NCBI GenBank assembly: GCA_963920525.1
Contig: OY986438.1
Location: forward strand, 75,733,836 to 75,797,835
Length of the DNA: 64,000 bases
From: Dichetophora obliterata
Lineage: Eukaryota > Arthropoda > Insecta > Diptera > Sciomyzidae
Reading direction: 5' to 3'
Position 1 is the stretch's first letter. Every line of letters begins with the position of its first letter. The notes below the pieces were generated by a model. The model had not been told where the DNA came from. It made no database searches and saw only the letters and a program-made list of their open reading frames with translations. Shown here piece after piece: positions 34,277 to 45,683 of this stretch. The translations under genes and the position numbers were made by a program.

Positions 34277-34519
34277 TTTTTTTTAGCTGACCACGCGAGG
34301 GACTTTTCTATGCTCCTCGCAGAGTAAGTTTTTGTTGTTGTCTTCGTTTCTGTCATCGCCGATATCCTGTCCCATTAGTTACGTTTGTAAGTAGGGTTGC
34401 ACAGTGGGCTAAATTGTGCTGAAGTAAAGGCATAACTCTGACTTCAGTACTATTGTATTGCTCATGTTGTGCAATTCTCTTGCAGCCGTAACTAATTACC
34501 TTGTATTCCCTTATTTGTT

Positions 34520-35216
34520 TAATATTTGCATGGTGCGGAAATCTCGGGTCATTTTCGCATAGATTTTTGCAATATTCGTCGACTGAGGACGAATTTTTTC
34601 TCGGTATATGTTCATTGTACTCTATATAGGCCTCAAATAATGGCACTGAGCGAGACCCAGGTGGCCAAGGATGCAGATCCACTGTATTTTCATATACCTG
34701 GGTACCATTTACTGCCATTATTTTCTTTGCATAGAGGCATCGCCCTTTTTATTAGAATGGATGTAGCGTACCAGTGTGAGAGGAGTCTGAACGTGACCGA
34801 TCCAGAGTTTAGCTCAATGTGGGTTAGGTTCAGGCTTCGCTCTCACTTGCTGCATTTGTTTTATTTATAGAAGTCCGAATCTAGGGAGAGAGCCCACTTT
34901 AAACAAACTGGACTCTCTCTCTCTGATTCGATTACGCATATTTTGGGATTGTTTCCTGACAGTGAGATCGTTGTAGCAGGCGTTCTGACGATGTTCTCAA
35001 CCCTGCTTGGTTACGTCACTCGGGCCCATTGACACCCGTGGGGCAATATGTTGAGCTATTTGCTGAATCGAACCAATTGATTCAACTAGTGAAGGAACCC
35101 ACTTTTTCCCTCAAAGTGATATGCATAGCCATAATACCCTTGACCTTTTTCTGACTTTACATCATGAAAAATATGATGTGAGTGTCAACGCACCTCTTGG
35201 TAACTCGGACCATCTT
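34520..35216 (+). pseudogene. LINE endonuclease fragment
   Basis: On the plus strand: DFCNIRRLRTNF, PQIMALSETQVAKDAD (catalytic Glu), HIPGYHLLPLFSLHRGIALF, FSSMWVRFRL, then after a stop near 34868 a shifted frame with SLSDSITHILGLFPDSEIVVAG and finally VSVNAPLGNSDHL (catalytic SDH). It is an apurinic-type endonuclease of a non-LTR element with frame breaks. The RT is missing. It ends where the opposite-strand env-like remnant begins. Confidence 0.75.
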
Positions 35217-35219
35217 TGA

Positions 35220-37030
35220 ATTAGCTCAAATTCTTGAATGGTTGGCTTAAAAGATACCTTGCTGAAATTACTGCTGTTATACTGTTTCATCCATCCAGTG
35301 GACAAACCAAGGTTAGTGCTGGTAGATTTGACTAATGTGACAATTTGTTGTTTGCCTTGCATCGTGATTTTATCATTCTTTATTGTGCAATCCGGTCGAA
35401 GTTCAATCAACCCGCTGTGCTCTAGATCTAATTAGTGCGTGTCTTCACCGCATACAGCATTGAGTCTTATTGTGTTAAGTATGGCATAAATTCATTTGTT
35501 CGGCTGATTTAATTGGTACCATAGCGTTGTCTCCTCCATCTTGTCTAAGACACATCTAGGATTGGCTTGTTTGTTGATTAGGTCTATCTCGCATTTGCTG
35601 ATTTCTGATGATGTCTGATATGTTGCTTGTCCATTTTTGTAAATAAGCTCGTTTTCACTCAGGGCCAGGCATGCGTCCAGTTGAGATTGCAATAATGGGA
35701 GATATTCGCTATGATGTGGGCTGATTGCTAGATACTGTGTAGATAATTTTACTGCTGATAGTGTCTTGTTTATAACAGCCACGATTGGTATGAGGTGTAC
35801 TAGCTAAATTTTCTCTAGGATCTGCTAGAGGAAGTTCGATGCTGAATATAATGTGGTACTTTGCAACTACTCCATTGACCTTAATGAGTTTGTAGAGTTC
35901 AAGTACGTTCTCCTGGTAGATCGGCAGTTGTAACGGGCTATAACTAGTGTCCGACCATAACCGGAATTTTGGCCGAAACCGAATATTCGGCCATTTTATA
36001 ATATTCGGCCGAAAACGAAACTGGTTATTAATATGAAAATTTAAGTTTTTACAAATAATTTTTTTTTTTACTAAAAGGAAACAAAAGTACTTTTATACAC
36101 ATAAGAAAGAAATTAAATATATAAAATAGTATTGCTTGAATATTGAAGTTTATAATAATTAATTGAAGTTTACTATAATAGTAAATGAGATAATTTTTTA
36201 TTTAATTTTTTATTACAAAATTATTGCATACTTTATATCTTATATCTTCGGTGCGCACTCAAAATAGTATGCACCTACAATGTACATTTTTACAGAACTA
36301 CAAAACGAAGTATTTTTGTTTTTTTAAGGTTAAATATTATAAAAATAGAAATATTTCGTTTTCTTTTCCTTTATTTCATACACACAGAATTCGTGTGTAA
36401 GTGTAATTATCAATTTTTGGCTTCAGTACCTATAAAACTTTAATATTAATTGCAATAGAGATGATAAAATCGAAAATGATAGTATCGAACGCATAAAATT
36501 AACGAAAATGTTTTGAGTCAACACAATAAATCAAATTATAGATGAATTCAATATTTTTGTTTTGTACAATGCTTTGTAAATATTTTTATTAAACCAAACT
36601 TATGTATTTGAATTAAATGACTGATGCAAGAAATTTGTACCAAAAATTTCGGCTAGTTTCGGCTATTCGGCCTCAATATGGCTCAATATGAAACTGACAA
36701 AAAGGGCCGAAACTGGCCGTAACCGAAACCGAAACTGAATATTCGGTCAGATACTACTAATAAGACATAGTTAGCGCCGTTGTTGGTCAATACATTGACT
36801 TTAAATTTTGATTGGTCAGTACTTGTGTCACCGGTTGTTGCTGACAGGTTCTGAAATGGTTGGTTGAACTTCCGACTGTTAGATTTCTGTATATTGAATT
36901 GATTTGCATTCTCGTTGTGTAGTAATGTGTGATGCTTCCTTGGACACTTAGAGCAGTTCCGTGATCTATATGCGTTCCCTTGATGTCTAGGTGTTAGACA
37001 GTTGACACATATGTATAATAGCTTGCATGC
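35220..37030 (-). pseudogene. BEL-like retroelement remnant: gag knuckle joined to env-like region
   Basis: Starting at 37030 on the minus strand there is a knuckle-like block (CVNCLTPRHQGNAY, CSKCPRKHHTLLH) and a protease-start phrase (FKVNVLTNNGANYVLL). After the MITE at 35945-36756 the sequence resembles the ectodomain end of envelope-like proteins of insect retroelements: LYKLIKVNGVV, STQYLAISPHHSEYLPL, CEIDLINKQANPRC. RT and integrase are missing, so a large deletion joined gag/protease to env. The env assignment rests on Cys spacing and general resemblance. It is non-functional. Confidence 0.5.
35945..36756. mobile_element. MITE-like element of 812 bp with 'GAATATTCGG' repeats
   Basis: The left end tagtgtccgaccataaccgg and the complement of the right end (tagtatctgaccgaatattc) are inverted relatives, and both ends carry repeated ggccgaaac and gaatattcgg phrases. 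No long ORF. hAT-like by style, but no clear 8-bp duplication was found. Confidence 0.6.
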
Positions 37031-37079
37031 GTAATGGAGTAGCTTGCGTGAAAAGGAAATGTAGCTATTATAAATGTAG

Positions 37080-37680
37080 CTAAACAGGCTGTCTAGTCCA
37101 CTACATAATTTACTTTTACAGAGTTGTTGCTGTTGCTATTTTCTTTTGTAAATTACGTGTCCTCATTAGCTCAAAGCTCATTATAACCTTGTAAGATCAT
37201 GAAAAGGTCACAATTTAATTATAAATCTAGAAGTTTTCTGGTAGAGCCCAACCAAATACAAGTAAAATTGACTAACTTGTGTGCAACAGGCACATCAATA
37301 TATAATCTTAATTTTGAATCAAAGCTTGAATAAAACTTTGTCACGCCACCTGGTGCCACCAAAAAAGCGATCCAATAAGGGCATGGTAAAGTTCTAAAGC
37401 TTAAAAGTCACGCCGCCTGGTTATTATCGCCAAACAAGCGATTTACCAAGAAGGGGATTAGAGCAACTCTAATAAAGGTAAAGGCTTGCACGTAAAACAA
37501 TTCGTTGTTCACAGCTGAATCACTCAATACTGAAGAGCTATTTCAATAATACAGCTATTTCCGAAACAAGCTGTCTAGTCCGCTATGTGATTAACTTTTA
37601 CAGAGTTGTTGCTGTTGTTGCTTTCTTTCATAAATTACTTGACCTAAAGCTCATTATAACCGTGTAGTTAGTATCTAAGA
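37080..37680. repeat. Direct repeats of ~115 bp about 475 bp apart
   Basis: 37087-37195 (gctgtctagtccactacata, acagagttgttgctgttgct, aaagctcattataacc) recurs at 37567-37675. Between them a shorter pair around gtcacgcc.cctgg lies at 37340 and 37408. They could be LTR remnants of the neighbouring BEL-like fragment. Confidence 0.55.
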
Positions 37681-37685
37681 ATGTT

Positions 37686-37931
37686 TGATACTCAGGTACA
37701 GTCACTTCAAAGAACATTTTATTTACTTCTAAAACTTATTGATAATTTTATTTTTGCCACTATCCATAGCCTATATAAACATAGGTATATTTGCTGTATA
37801 AAGCAAACATTATAATCATTGAATTATTCTCATAATAATAACATGTTTAATACTTGCAAATATTTAACTACTCACCCTATATCGGACCTTCAGTTCGAAC
37901 ATCTACATTTAACATACTTACATACATATAT
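37686..37931 (+). repeat. Element A 5' LTR, left segment (5' truncated)
   Basis: Identical to 51160 onward except for about two bases. It begins abruptly inside the LTR (tgatactcagg) next to unrelated flank. It contains cctatataaacatagg, a possible TATA region. Element B interrupts it in a TA run. Confidence 0.8.
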
Positions 37932-37932
37932 T

Positions 37933-38326
37933 TGGTGCAAACTTTTATATATTTTGTTTAAATTTAATTTTTTTTATTTCAAAACTTTTTTATTTTATAA
38001 CTTTTTATTTGGCTACAATTTTCTTCGAACAAATTTATGATACTGAAATTTTCAAAATGAAAATTTCTGAAATTATACTAACTGAATACAATTCAAAATG
38101 TTTTTTTATAACAAGTGTTTTATAGGCAAGTGTAAGTAAAATACGTTATTAATAAAACTAAAGGTAAGTACCATATAACAAAGAGGTAAGTATTAATGTA
38201 ACTAAAGGTAAGTACAATATAACAAAAGGTAAGTATTAATGTAACTAAAAGGTAAGTATCAATGTAACGAACAGGTAAAATAGGCTGTAGAGATTTTTCT
38301 ATGTGGTGATGTAATAGGGCACCACA
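37933..38326 (-). repeat. Element B 3' LTR
   Basis: In element orientation it begins TGTGGTGCCC and ends TTTGCACCA. On the plus strand 38160-38280 holds five imperfect ~23-bp units each containing aggtaagta. Confidence 0.95.
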
Positions 38327-38341
38327 TTATTCCCCCTCCTC
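38327..38341 (-). promoter_or_regulatory. Element B polypurine tract
   Basis: Minus-strand GAGGAGGGGGAATAA lies directly before the 3' LTR and overlaps the end of pol. It primes plus-strand DNA synthesis in LTR elements. Confidence 0.85.
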
Positions 38342-41300
38342 AAATGAATTTTGTTGTATTTCTGAGTAAATTAAAATGTACCTTTCTTTTAGATAGTGTT
38401 GTAGTTGTTGTGTCTGTATTAATTGCTGCTGGTTTTAAACGGTCTAAACTAACTGTAGTATGAGTGTTATTTTTGAGTATTGTGAAGTATTTTGGGTTTC
38501 GGTTGATTACTTCAAAAGGACCATCATAGGGTTCCTTGAACTTGCTGTGTATGGTGTCGTTTCTAACGAAGACAAATTTACAAGTGTTGAGTTCCTTAGG
38601 TACGTGTTGTTGGAATTTTGTGTTATGGTGTGAAATGAGTGATTGTTTGTTTTCGACTACTTGTTTAATTTTTGGAAGCATCTCTGAAGGGTTTAAAGTT
38701 TCATTGTTGCGAATTACTATTTGTTTCGGTAATCTGAGCGGCTGGCCAAAGACCATCTCAGCTGGCGACGCTTTGATGTCTTCTTTGACTGAGGATCTAA
38801 GGCCCAGAATAACTAGTGGCAACTCTGTGAACCAATTTGTCTGGTTGTTTGTTGCGATAAGGGAAACCTTTAACTGGCGGTGAAAACGCTCTACCATGCC
38901 GTTGGCTTGTGGGTGGTAAGCCGAAGTAGTTATATGTTGGCAACCGAGATTTTTGAGAAATGTGTTAAATGTCGTGGATGTGAATTGTGCTCCTCGATCA
39001 GAGGTAACCTTCAATTTAACTCCAAAACGTGAAATATACTCTCTTTGAAGAGTGTCGACTATCGTGTCGGTGTTTGTGTCTTTTAGCGGATATGCTTCTG
39101 GGCAACGAGTGTTCCTGTCGACTACGGTAAGTAGGTATCTATACCCTTTTGAAATTGGCAAAGGACCGACTATATCAACGTGGATATGTTCGAAACGGCC
39201 GTGTGGTATGCTGATTTTGTGTGGTGTTGTCTTCGTGTGCTTGTGTATTTTTGAGCGTTGACATCTAACGCATTCTTGTGCCCATTTGTTAACGTGTGTG
39301 TTCATATTCGGCCAGAAATATCTTTGTGTAAGTAATCGCCGTGAGGCTCGTGTACCAGGATGTGCTATGTTGTGTAGTTGTTCGAATACTTGCTTTCGTA
39401 AAGTCTGTGGTATGTAAGGTCGTGTTAAAGAATTTTTCTGTTCGCACCAAATTTTAATGTTGAGTACCGGTATGACTATCTGTTCGAGCTTGTATCTGTG
39501 GCTATTTAGTATATCTTGCAGCTCTGTGTCTGTGTTCTGTTCTTTATGTAGCGTTCTCAGGTTGATGTCTGTGCAGGCAAAAGCTTCTATTTCAGCTCGT
39601 GAAAGTGCATCTGCTACAGTGTTTTCTGAACCTTTAATGTGTTTAATGTCATGTGTGAATTGTGCGATGTATTCTAAGTGTCTTGTTTGTCTGGGACTGC
39701 GTTCTGTTTGTGAATGTATAGCGTTAATCAGTGGTTTGTGATCTGTGTATACCGTAAAATTGTTTCCTTCTAGGTAGTGTCTAAAGTGTTTGATGTTTAA
39801 GTATATGGCTAGTAATTCTCTGTCGAATGTACTGTATTTCGTTTCTGACTTTGATAACTTTTTTGAGAAAAAGGCTAATGGTTCTAATGTACCGTTATTG
39901 CGTTGTTGTAAAACGCCGCCAATGGCTGTGTTCGATGCGTCTACGGCAATCGATAATTTTGCATTACTACTGATGTGATTGTGTAGTGTTTCCTTTGCAA
40001 AACTATCTTTGATTGTTGTAAATGCCTGTAGTGTGTTCTCTGTCCAGTGTAACTGTTTGTTTTTTGTTTTTGATGCTACGGTGACCATGTCATAAATTGG
40101 GCCTAGCATGTGTGCGAGTTTTGGGATACAACGGTGGTAGTAGTTTGTCATGCCTATGAATTTTTGCATTTGTTTGACTGTGGTGGGTTGTGGGTAGTCT
40201 CGTATGCACTGTGTACGTTCTTCTGAAGGTCGGATACCTTGTTTAGAAATGTTGTAACTGAGGAAGTTTATGTCTGATGCTCCGAACGTGCATTTGTTAG
40301 GTTTAATGTTTAAGCCGTATTCTGAAAGTCTTTGGAAAACTTGTGTTAAGTGTTTTATGTGTTCTGTCTCGGTCTCGCTAGCTATAAGTATGTCATCTAA
40401 ATAAACGAAAATGAAATCTAGTCCCTGTAAGACTTCGTGTATAAATCTTTGGAATGTTTGTGCTGAATTTCTCAAGCCGAAAGGCATTCGGAGAAATTCG
40501 AACATTCCGAAAGGTGTTGTTATTGCTGTTTTGTGGATGTCGCTAGGAGCCATCGGTATCTGGTGATATGCTCTGACCAGGTCAATTTTTGAATAAAAGT
40601 TTGTGTTATGTAAGTTGATGGAAAAGTCGTGTATATGTGGTAAAGGGTAACGGTCAGGTACAGTAATAGCGTTCAGTCGTCTGTAGTCGCCACATGGTCT
40701 CCAGTCATTTGGTTCGCGTTTGGCTACAAGGTGTAGTGGAGAAGAAGTTTTCGAGTCAGACGGTCTACAAATTCCTGACTTGACTAGAAAGTCGAATTCT
40801 TGTTTTGCGATTTTTAATTTTGATAGGTCTAAACGTCGTGGTCGTGTGAATGGTAACTGTCCTTCTGTAACTATGTGGTGTACTGTTTTGTGTTTGATTG
40901 GTGCAGTGTAGTTTGGTTCTGTGAAGAGTGAAGGGAATTGTTTGAGTAACTGTGTGTATTTATCGTCGAGTGTAAATAGTTTTGGTAATTGTGTTTCAGA
41001 ATACCTCGAAATTGCGTTGACGGATAATTTTGTAAGGGGGTCTATGAGTTTTCTGTGTTTTAGATCTATTAGAAGTCCATATTTGGTAAGAAAGTCTGCG
41101 CCAATGATAGGTCTTGCGATATCTGCTAATATGAAAGTGAAAGGAAATTCTCGTCTGAGTTTTAAATTTACGTTTAACAATTTTTTTCCGTAAGTCGATA
41201 TTGCTGTGCCATTAGCAGCTTGGAGTGTCAAATCAGATTTTTTATAAATTTTGAATTTGGAGGATGGCAATACGGAAACTTCAGCGCCACTGTCGATTAA

Positions 41301-41465
41301 GAAATTTAAGTTATTGTCCTTGTCAAATATGAATAAACGGCGTGTTAGTGTTATAGAACTCCCATCATTAGCCGTTGCAATGATGGTGTTTTTTAGTTTA
41401 ATGTGTTTGGTGTATTGTGGTTTGGTGTGGATGTCGTTTGAACATACGCGCATGGTTGTTCGCAT
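38340..41465 (-). CDS. Element B pol: protease, reverse transcriptase, RNase H, integrase
   Basis: One open frame of 1041 codons. Protease: [13 protein letters not shown], active DSG at 58-60, flap/end [27 protein letters not shown] (256-269), DLVRAYHQI and catalytic YLDD at 355-358. RNase H: AVDAS (D509), E550 and TDHKP (D575). Integrase: zinc site H698, H702, C732, C735; core D764 ([11 protein letters not shown]), D823 (TSDRGAQF) and E859 (ANGMVER), 35 residues between the last two. All catalytic residues are in place. The frame is -1 relative to gag over a 73-bp overlap, so expression by -1 ribosomal frameshifting is expected. Order RT-RNase H-integrase places it in Gypsy/Ty3. Confidence 0.97.
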   Translation of the reverse strand: MRTTMRVCSNDIHTKPQYTKHIKLKNTIIATANDGSSITLTRRLFIFDKDNNLNFLIDSGAEVSVLPSSKFKIYKKSDLTLQAANGTAISTYGKKLLNVNLKLRREFPFTFILADIARPIIGADFLTKYGLLIDLKHRKLIDPLTKLSVNAISRYSETQLPKLFTLDDKYTQLLKQFPSLFTEPNYTAPIKHKTVHHIVTEGQLPFTRPRRLDLSKLKIAKQEFDFLVKSGICRPSDSKTSSPLHLVAKREPNDWRPCGDYRRLNAITVPDRYPLPHIHDFSINLHNTNFYSKIDLVRAYHQIPMAPSDIHKTAITTPFGMFEFLRMPFGLRNSAQTFQRFIHEVLQGLDFIFVYLDDILIASETETEHIKHLTQVFQRLSEYGLNIKPNKCTFGASDINFLSYNISKQGIRPSEERTQCIRDYPQPTTVKQMQKFIGMTNYYHRCIPKLAHMLGPIYDMVTVASKTKNKQLHWTENTLQAFTTIKDSFAKETLHNHISSNAKLSIAVDASNTAIGGVLQQRNNGTLEPLAFFSKKLSKSETKYSTFDRELLAIYLNIKHFRHYLEGNNFTVYTDHKPLINAIHSQTERSPRQTRHLEYIAQFTHDIKHIKGSENTVADALSRAEIEAFACTDINLRTLHKEQNTDTELQDILNSHRYKLEQIVIPVLNIKIWCEQKNSLTRPYIPQTLRKQVFEQLHNIAHPGTRASRRLLTQRYFWPNMNTHVNKWAQECVRCQRSKIHKHTKTTPHKISIPHGRFEHIHVDIVGPLPISKGYRYLLTVVDRNTRCPEAYPLKDTNTDTIVDTLQREYISRFGVKLKVTSDRGAQFTSTTFNTFLKNLGCQHITTSAYHPQANGMVERFHRQLKVSLIATNNQTNWFTELPLVILGLRSSVKEDIKASPAEMVFGQPLRLPKQIVIRNNETLNPSEMLPKIKQVVENKQSLISHHNTKFQQHVPKELNTCKFVFVRNDTIHSKFKEPYDGPFEVINRNPKYFTILKNNTHTTVSLDRLKPAAINTDTTTTTLSKRKVHFNLLRNTTKFI

Positions 41466-42343
41466 CGTCTGGCCGCTCTGCCAAATTTGTAGTGGTACCT
41501 ACAAACCCAATTGGCCGGTCTTTGCTGTGACCCTTCTCTTCTAGGTGAACGACGTCTGGAGTACCTTTGGAAGTTTGAGCTTTGTGATCGAGAACGTTCA
41601 CTTCTCAGTTCTTGTACCTCCAGTGCCAACTTATTAAAGTTTTCTAAAATTTTGGATGTGGTCTCCGCGAAACGTTGGGTAATTGCCATTACTTCTTCTG
41701 AGCCGGAAGCTGGTTTTTTAGACATGGTAGAAATTTCGCTACCAGCCATGGCTTCCCATAAGTCATCTGCTAGTTTTAAGAGGACCTCTAGTTCTCTGTG
41801 TCTGGACCCGGTCAAGGCGATATTTAGACTTTTTGGCAACTTGCGTAGCCATATTTTGTAGATTAAATCGCCACTGACTGTTGATCCCGCTAGTAGAAGA
41901 AGTGACCGGTAGAACTGAGATGGCCTTTGGTCGCCCATCTCAGAATCCGAAAGGATTTTATCTAATCGCTTGTTTTCGCTCAGTGAAAATCTATCGAGCA
42001 ATGTCTTTTTAAGCCCTTTGTATGTGTTTTGTGTTGGCGGTTTTTGGATAAAGTCTAGTACAGTGACTATGACTTCTTGTGGTAGCGAGGTTACCAAGTA
42101 TTCGTATTTAGTCTTATCGACTGTGATTCCTTTCGCTTGGAATTGTATTTCCGCATTTGCGAACCAAGCGTCTGGGCAACTCGTCCAGAATGTAGGTAAT
42201 TTTACCGAAACTGTGTGTATTTGTGTTGGTGGTGTGAGAGGGTTAGTCTCAAAGTTTAAGAATGGTGTGTTATCTCCCTCTCCGGTGTGTGGAATAAGGG
42301 GTGGGAGTGAAGTAAGGGGTGTGTGTGGGGGTGTTCGTATCAT
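41393..42343 (-). CDS. Element B gag
   Basis: A 316-residue structural protein that would form the particle and package RNA. It begins with a Pro-rich leader, then a capsid-like region ([55 protein letters not shown]), a helical stretch ([20 protein letters not shown]) and a basic RS-rich tail. A zinc-binding motif near the C-terminus has C281, H284, C294 and C298 ([14 protein letters not shown]), i.e. CHCC rather than CCHC. Start chosen at the first ATG of the open frame; the leader before it is CAA-rich and non-coding. Confidence 0.9.
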   Translation of the reverse strand: MIRTPPHTPLTSLPPLIPHTGEGDNTPFLNFETNPLTPPTQIHTVSVKLPTFWTSCPDAWFANAEIQFQAKGITVDKTKYEYLVTSLPQEVIVTVLDFIQKPPTQNTYKGLKKTLLDRFSLSENKRLDKILSDSEMGDQRPSQFYRSLLLLAGSTVSGDLIYKIWLRKLPKSLNIALTGSRHRELEVLLKLADDLWEAMAGSEISTMSKKPASGSEEVMAITQRFAETTSKILENFNKLALEVQELRSERSRSQSSNFQRYSRRRSPRREGSQQRPANWVCRYHYKFGRAARRCEQPCAYVQTTSTPNHNTPNTLN

Positions 42344-43349
42344 TCTTCCCTCTAGATTTACTTCTATTTGAAAATTCTAACTCTTCCCTTTTTTTAAGTG
42401 TACCTATGTCCCTAGTGTAGTGTAGTGCCTACGAAAGTTAGACGATAGGTTTCTTACGACCCTATCGTCTAAAATTCGTTTAAGAAGCTAAGTGTGTACC
42501 TCGTGAGAATCTAAAATAATACAGCAACCTGAAAAAATTTTATAAAATGTCAAAAAAATAAATCAAAATACAAATTTTACAAAATTAATAATAAAATAAA
42601 ATTTGTTGTTGCTAGCGTTGTTAATGTTGCTGTTATTATTATTGTTGCTCTTCTTATTGTTGTTGATTTCAAATGTTGTTATTGTTGTTATTGACTGCGT
42701 TGTTAACGTTGTTGCTTTTATTAATGCTGTTGTTGTAGATGTTGTTGTTGTTGCTGCCGACGTTGTTGTTGTTGTTGCTCTTTTCGTTGCGGTTGTGGTT
42801 GTTGTTGTTGTTACGGCTGCTGTTATTGTTGTTGTTGTTCTTTTGTTGTTGTTGTTATTTTTGTCGCTGCTGCTTTTGTTATTTAGTTGTTTACGCTGCT
42901 GCTAGTTATTTACGATGCCTTTGAACTGGAGGTAGTTGGACCAGTACTCTTTACAGATGACTGTCGCTGCTGCTTTTGTTGTACGCAGTGACCGTGTCTG
43001 CTGCGTTTTGGTTGTTGTTGGAGCGTTTATGGCTGTATTAGTGCGATAGCTGCTTGACGGTACACTAGTATTGGTGCTTAGGTGAGCGTGTGACGACGAG
43101 TAGGTGAGAGCGTATGAGCTGCTGCTGCTGCTGTGACGACTTGTGCTGGGCTCTTCGGATGAGACTGTTTTTTGAGCGTGTTCGCTGTGCTACGCAGTCA
43201 TTAAAGAGGTTGTTAGCTGGTTTGGTTTATTGTTTCTGGTTGAGAAGTTGTAGCAGAGATGATGGTTCTGCAGTAATTCTTTTTGTTATTGATAACAATA
43301 TGTTTTCCAATATGATTGAAAACAGGAACGCAGGATCGAGCAGGATCGA
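42344..43349 (-). other. Element B 5' leader, CAA/CAG-rich
   Basis: About 1 kb between the primer site and gag, composed largely of CAA, AAC and CAG runs on the element strand (ttgttgttg on the plus strand). No conserved ORF. Leu/Val-rich open frames on the other strand are artefacts of the triplet repeats. Confidence 0.8.
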
Positions 43350-43361
43350 GCAGGATCGCCA
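43329..43361 (-). promoter_or_regulatory. Element B primer-binding site, with two extra tandem copies
   Basis: In element orientation TGGCGATCCTGC follows the 5' LTR after a few bases, complementary to a tRNA ending GCAGGATCGCCA, which fits insect tRNA-Arg. The core cgatcctgct repeats twice more immediately downstream. Confidence 0.75.
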
Positions 43362-43365
43362 GTTT

Positions 43366-43759
43366 TGGTGCAAACTTTTATATATTTTGTTTAAATTTAA
43401 TTTTTTTTATTTCAAAACTTTTTTATTTTATAACTTTTTATTTGGCTACAATTTTCTTCGAACAAATTTATGATACTGAAATTTTCAAAATGAAAATTTC
43501 TGAAATTATACTAACTGAATACAATTCAAAATGTTTTTTTATAACAAGTGTTTTATAGGCAAGTGTAAGTAAAATACGTTATTAATAAAACTAAAGGTAA
43601 GTACCATATAACAAAGAGGTAAGTATTAATGTAACTAAAGGTAAGTACAATATAACAAAAGGTAAGTATTAATGTAACTAAAAGGTAAGTATCAATGTAA
43701 CGAACAGGTAAAATAGGCTGTAGAGATTTTTCTATGTGGTGATGTAATAGGGCACCACA
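43366..43759 (-). repeat. Element B 5' LTR
   Basis: 394 bp, same length as and by eye identical to 37933-38326, indicating recent insertion. Confidence 0.95.
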
Positions 43760-44709
43760 TATATATATTCACTTAGCTATTTAAACATATTGAACAACAT
43801 GTATAAGAAATCAAGTTTTCCCCTCAAAGTATGTCACACATACTACCATATTATATAAGCGACACTATGTGTGAAACGAAATAATATTTTAAGCAGCTGC
43901 TCGCTCACACAACTGTGTTCGGGTCTAGCTGTCTCATTTAAGTTAGAGAAAAATGTAATTGTATGCGTCACATGACGCTGGTGCCAGACACCATTTAGGT
44001 TAGTTAAGATTTTTGAAATAAAGAGTCGAGTTGTAGACATCAAGCTGAACAGACGTGCTGTCTTTTATTTTGCATAATCAAAGTGGAAATCAAACAGGCT
44101 AATAATCGGGTCGACGGTCGGACGGACAACGACACCACGACGGTAAGTTTCCTAAAACCTATCCAATATCCTGATTATAGGCAAGTTCAGGTGCACTGAG
44201 CTGTCATAGACCTCGTGAGCCCTGCTTGTCCTAGTGCTAGCTCTGCACGAGCCAACCACCAGTTGACTATTTTGACTTACACATTTTCCTTCACGCTTGA
44301 CGGTCGAAGAGCGCCCGAAGTGCTATTTGATCTCGCGTTGAAGCCCCGCAAGCTTTACGCTTGTCTTGCAAACCAGCAGGAATCCTTTCCAACATCCCAT
44401 TACAGGCAAGTTCAGGTGCACTGAGATGTCACTAGACCTCGTGAGCCCTGCTTGACCTTCGCCTCAGTTCTGCACGAACCAATCCTCTTCGACTGTGACA
44501 GACGGACGGACCGCCAAGACAGAAACGGCCGTCACCCAAGCAGTCATCGAACGATTCGGCAGCAACTCATCTCCGCGATCCTAGTGCTCCCTTAAAAAAG
44601 GAGTGCAAGCGGACCCACCAAACCTCCAAATTCTTGAGACAGAACCCTGGACAGCCGCTGAGTGCTACCCCGGCTGGAAAACCTACCGTGACGCCAGAGG
44701 TTCGTTACA
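43760..44709 (+). repeat. Element A 5' LTR, right segment
   Basis: Its first 216 bp match the 3' LTR (51400-51616); the remaining 734 bp occur only here. It ends GGTTCGTTACA. It includes a ~226-bp direct duplication: gcaagttcaggtgcactgag with cctcgtgagccctgcttg at 44180 and again at 44407. Confidence 0.8.
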
Positions 44710-44711
44710 AG

Positions 44712-44729
44712 TGGCGCCCGAGCAGGGAC
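44712..44729 (+). promoter_or_regulatory. Element A primer-binding site (tRNA-Lys type)
   Basis: TGGCGCCCGAGCAGGGAC, two bases after the LTR end. It differs at one position from the site complementary to the 3' end of tRNA-Lys(UUU) used by many retroviruses and some insect LTR elements. It fixes the LTR boundary at 44709. Confidence 0.85.
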
Positions 44730-44984
44730 TCTGTAAACAACGTTTAAGCGAACAGAGTCCAAGAAGAAACCCAGGACCACAAGCTTTCACATCAAGACGG
44801 AAGCCACATACGTGATCCTAAACGCAGCCCCAAGGGCAAACATCGAAGAACAGTCTCAACGACTATAAATCACACATACACACACACACGTCAACGTGAC
44901 CAGCACCAAGTGCCAGCGCAGCTGCAACCATAAAATCTGCAAGCACACAACATACAAATTCGCCAAACTTAATCATCATTAAAC

Positions 44985-45385
44985 CATTTTAAAATAAAAG
45001 ATAGCGGGATGCTACACACATCATTTTATCGAACTGAATCAACTTAAAATAAAAGATAGCGGGATGCTACACACATCAGAAAAATTCATCAAACCTAATC
45101 AACTTTAACCAAATTTAAAATAAAAGATAGCGGGATGCTACACACATCATAAAATTTTATCGAATTTAATCAACTTTAAACAATTTAAAATAAAAGATAG
45201 CGGGATGCTACACACATCAGAAAATTAGAATCATCAAACTTAATCATCTTTAAACCATCTTAAAAATAAAAGATAGCGGGAGGCTACACCCATCATACGA
45301 ATTCGTCAAACTCGTTCAAAGCAAACGAGCCTAATCAACTTTAAAACCATTTAAAATAAAAGATAGCGGGATGCTACAATCATCA
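44985..45385 (+). repeat. Element A leader: six spaced copies of an 'aagatagcgggatgctaca' motif
   Basis: The core recurs at about 44999, 45054, 45125, 45195, 45271 (one variant, aggctaca) and 45361, usually preceded by taaaataaa and followed by cacatca. Spacing varies from 55 to 90 bp because the linkers differ. It lies between primer site and gag, where packaging or dimerisation signals are expected; that role is inferred. Confidence 0.85.
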
Positions 45386-45683
45386 TACAAATCGTCCAAC
45401 TCATTTGAAGCCACCGAATCTAAACGACTTCAAACCAGCAACAAAAGCTGCGTTACACAGACGCACTCATCGAAACTCGTGGTCAAACCACTCTTCAAAC
45501 AAAATATTTTTCTCTACAATACGCAACACGCTCGCCTGCCAAACGAAGACAAGAAATCATCAGCAGCAGCAGCGAGGCCCACTCTCGTTCATCAAAACTT
45601 GTGAGCCGATCGTACGAGCAACACACAAGCTCCTCAAACCTTCATCATCAACTGTTACTGAGGTTCGTCATCAACATCGAACC

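Larger units (their letters stand above)
37932..43759 (-). mobile_element. Element B: intact-looking Gypsy/Ty3 retrotransposon nested in A
   Basis: Two LTRs of about 394 bp that look identical, a 4-5 bp TA-type duplication (tatat) against the uninterrupted LTR of A at 51400, a primer site, open gag and pol frames overlapping by 73 bp, and a purine tract. No break was found. The gag CHCC finger (C-x2-H-x9-C-x3-C) is the signature I know from the CsRn1 clade. It is the best candidate for an active element in this window. Confidence 0.92.

Noticed and set aside
34353..34718. 121-codon minus-strand ORF
   Set aside because: Antisense to the LINE endonuclease reading frame on the plus strand, which carries recognisable motifs.
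38536..41861. Several plus-strand ORFs of 60-130 codons
   Set aside because: Antisense to the intact pol and gag of element B.
42603..42924. Leu/Val-rich open frames on the plus strand
   Set aside because: They come from TTG/GTT triplet runs opposite the CAA-rich leader of element B; no family features.
45000..45385. Regularly spaced repeats resembling a CRISPR array
   Set aside because: Spacing varies from 55 to 90 bp, linkers are related to each other, and the setting is a retrotransposon leader.
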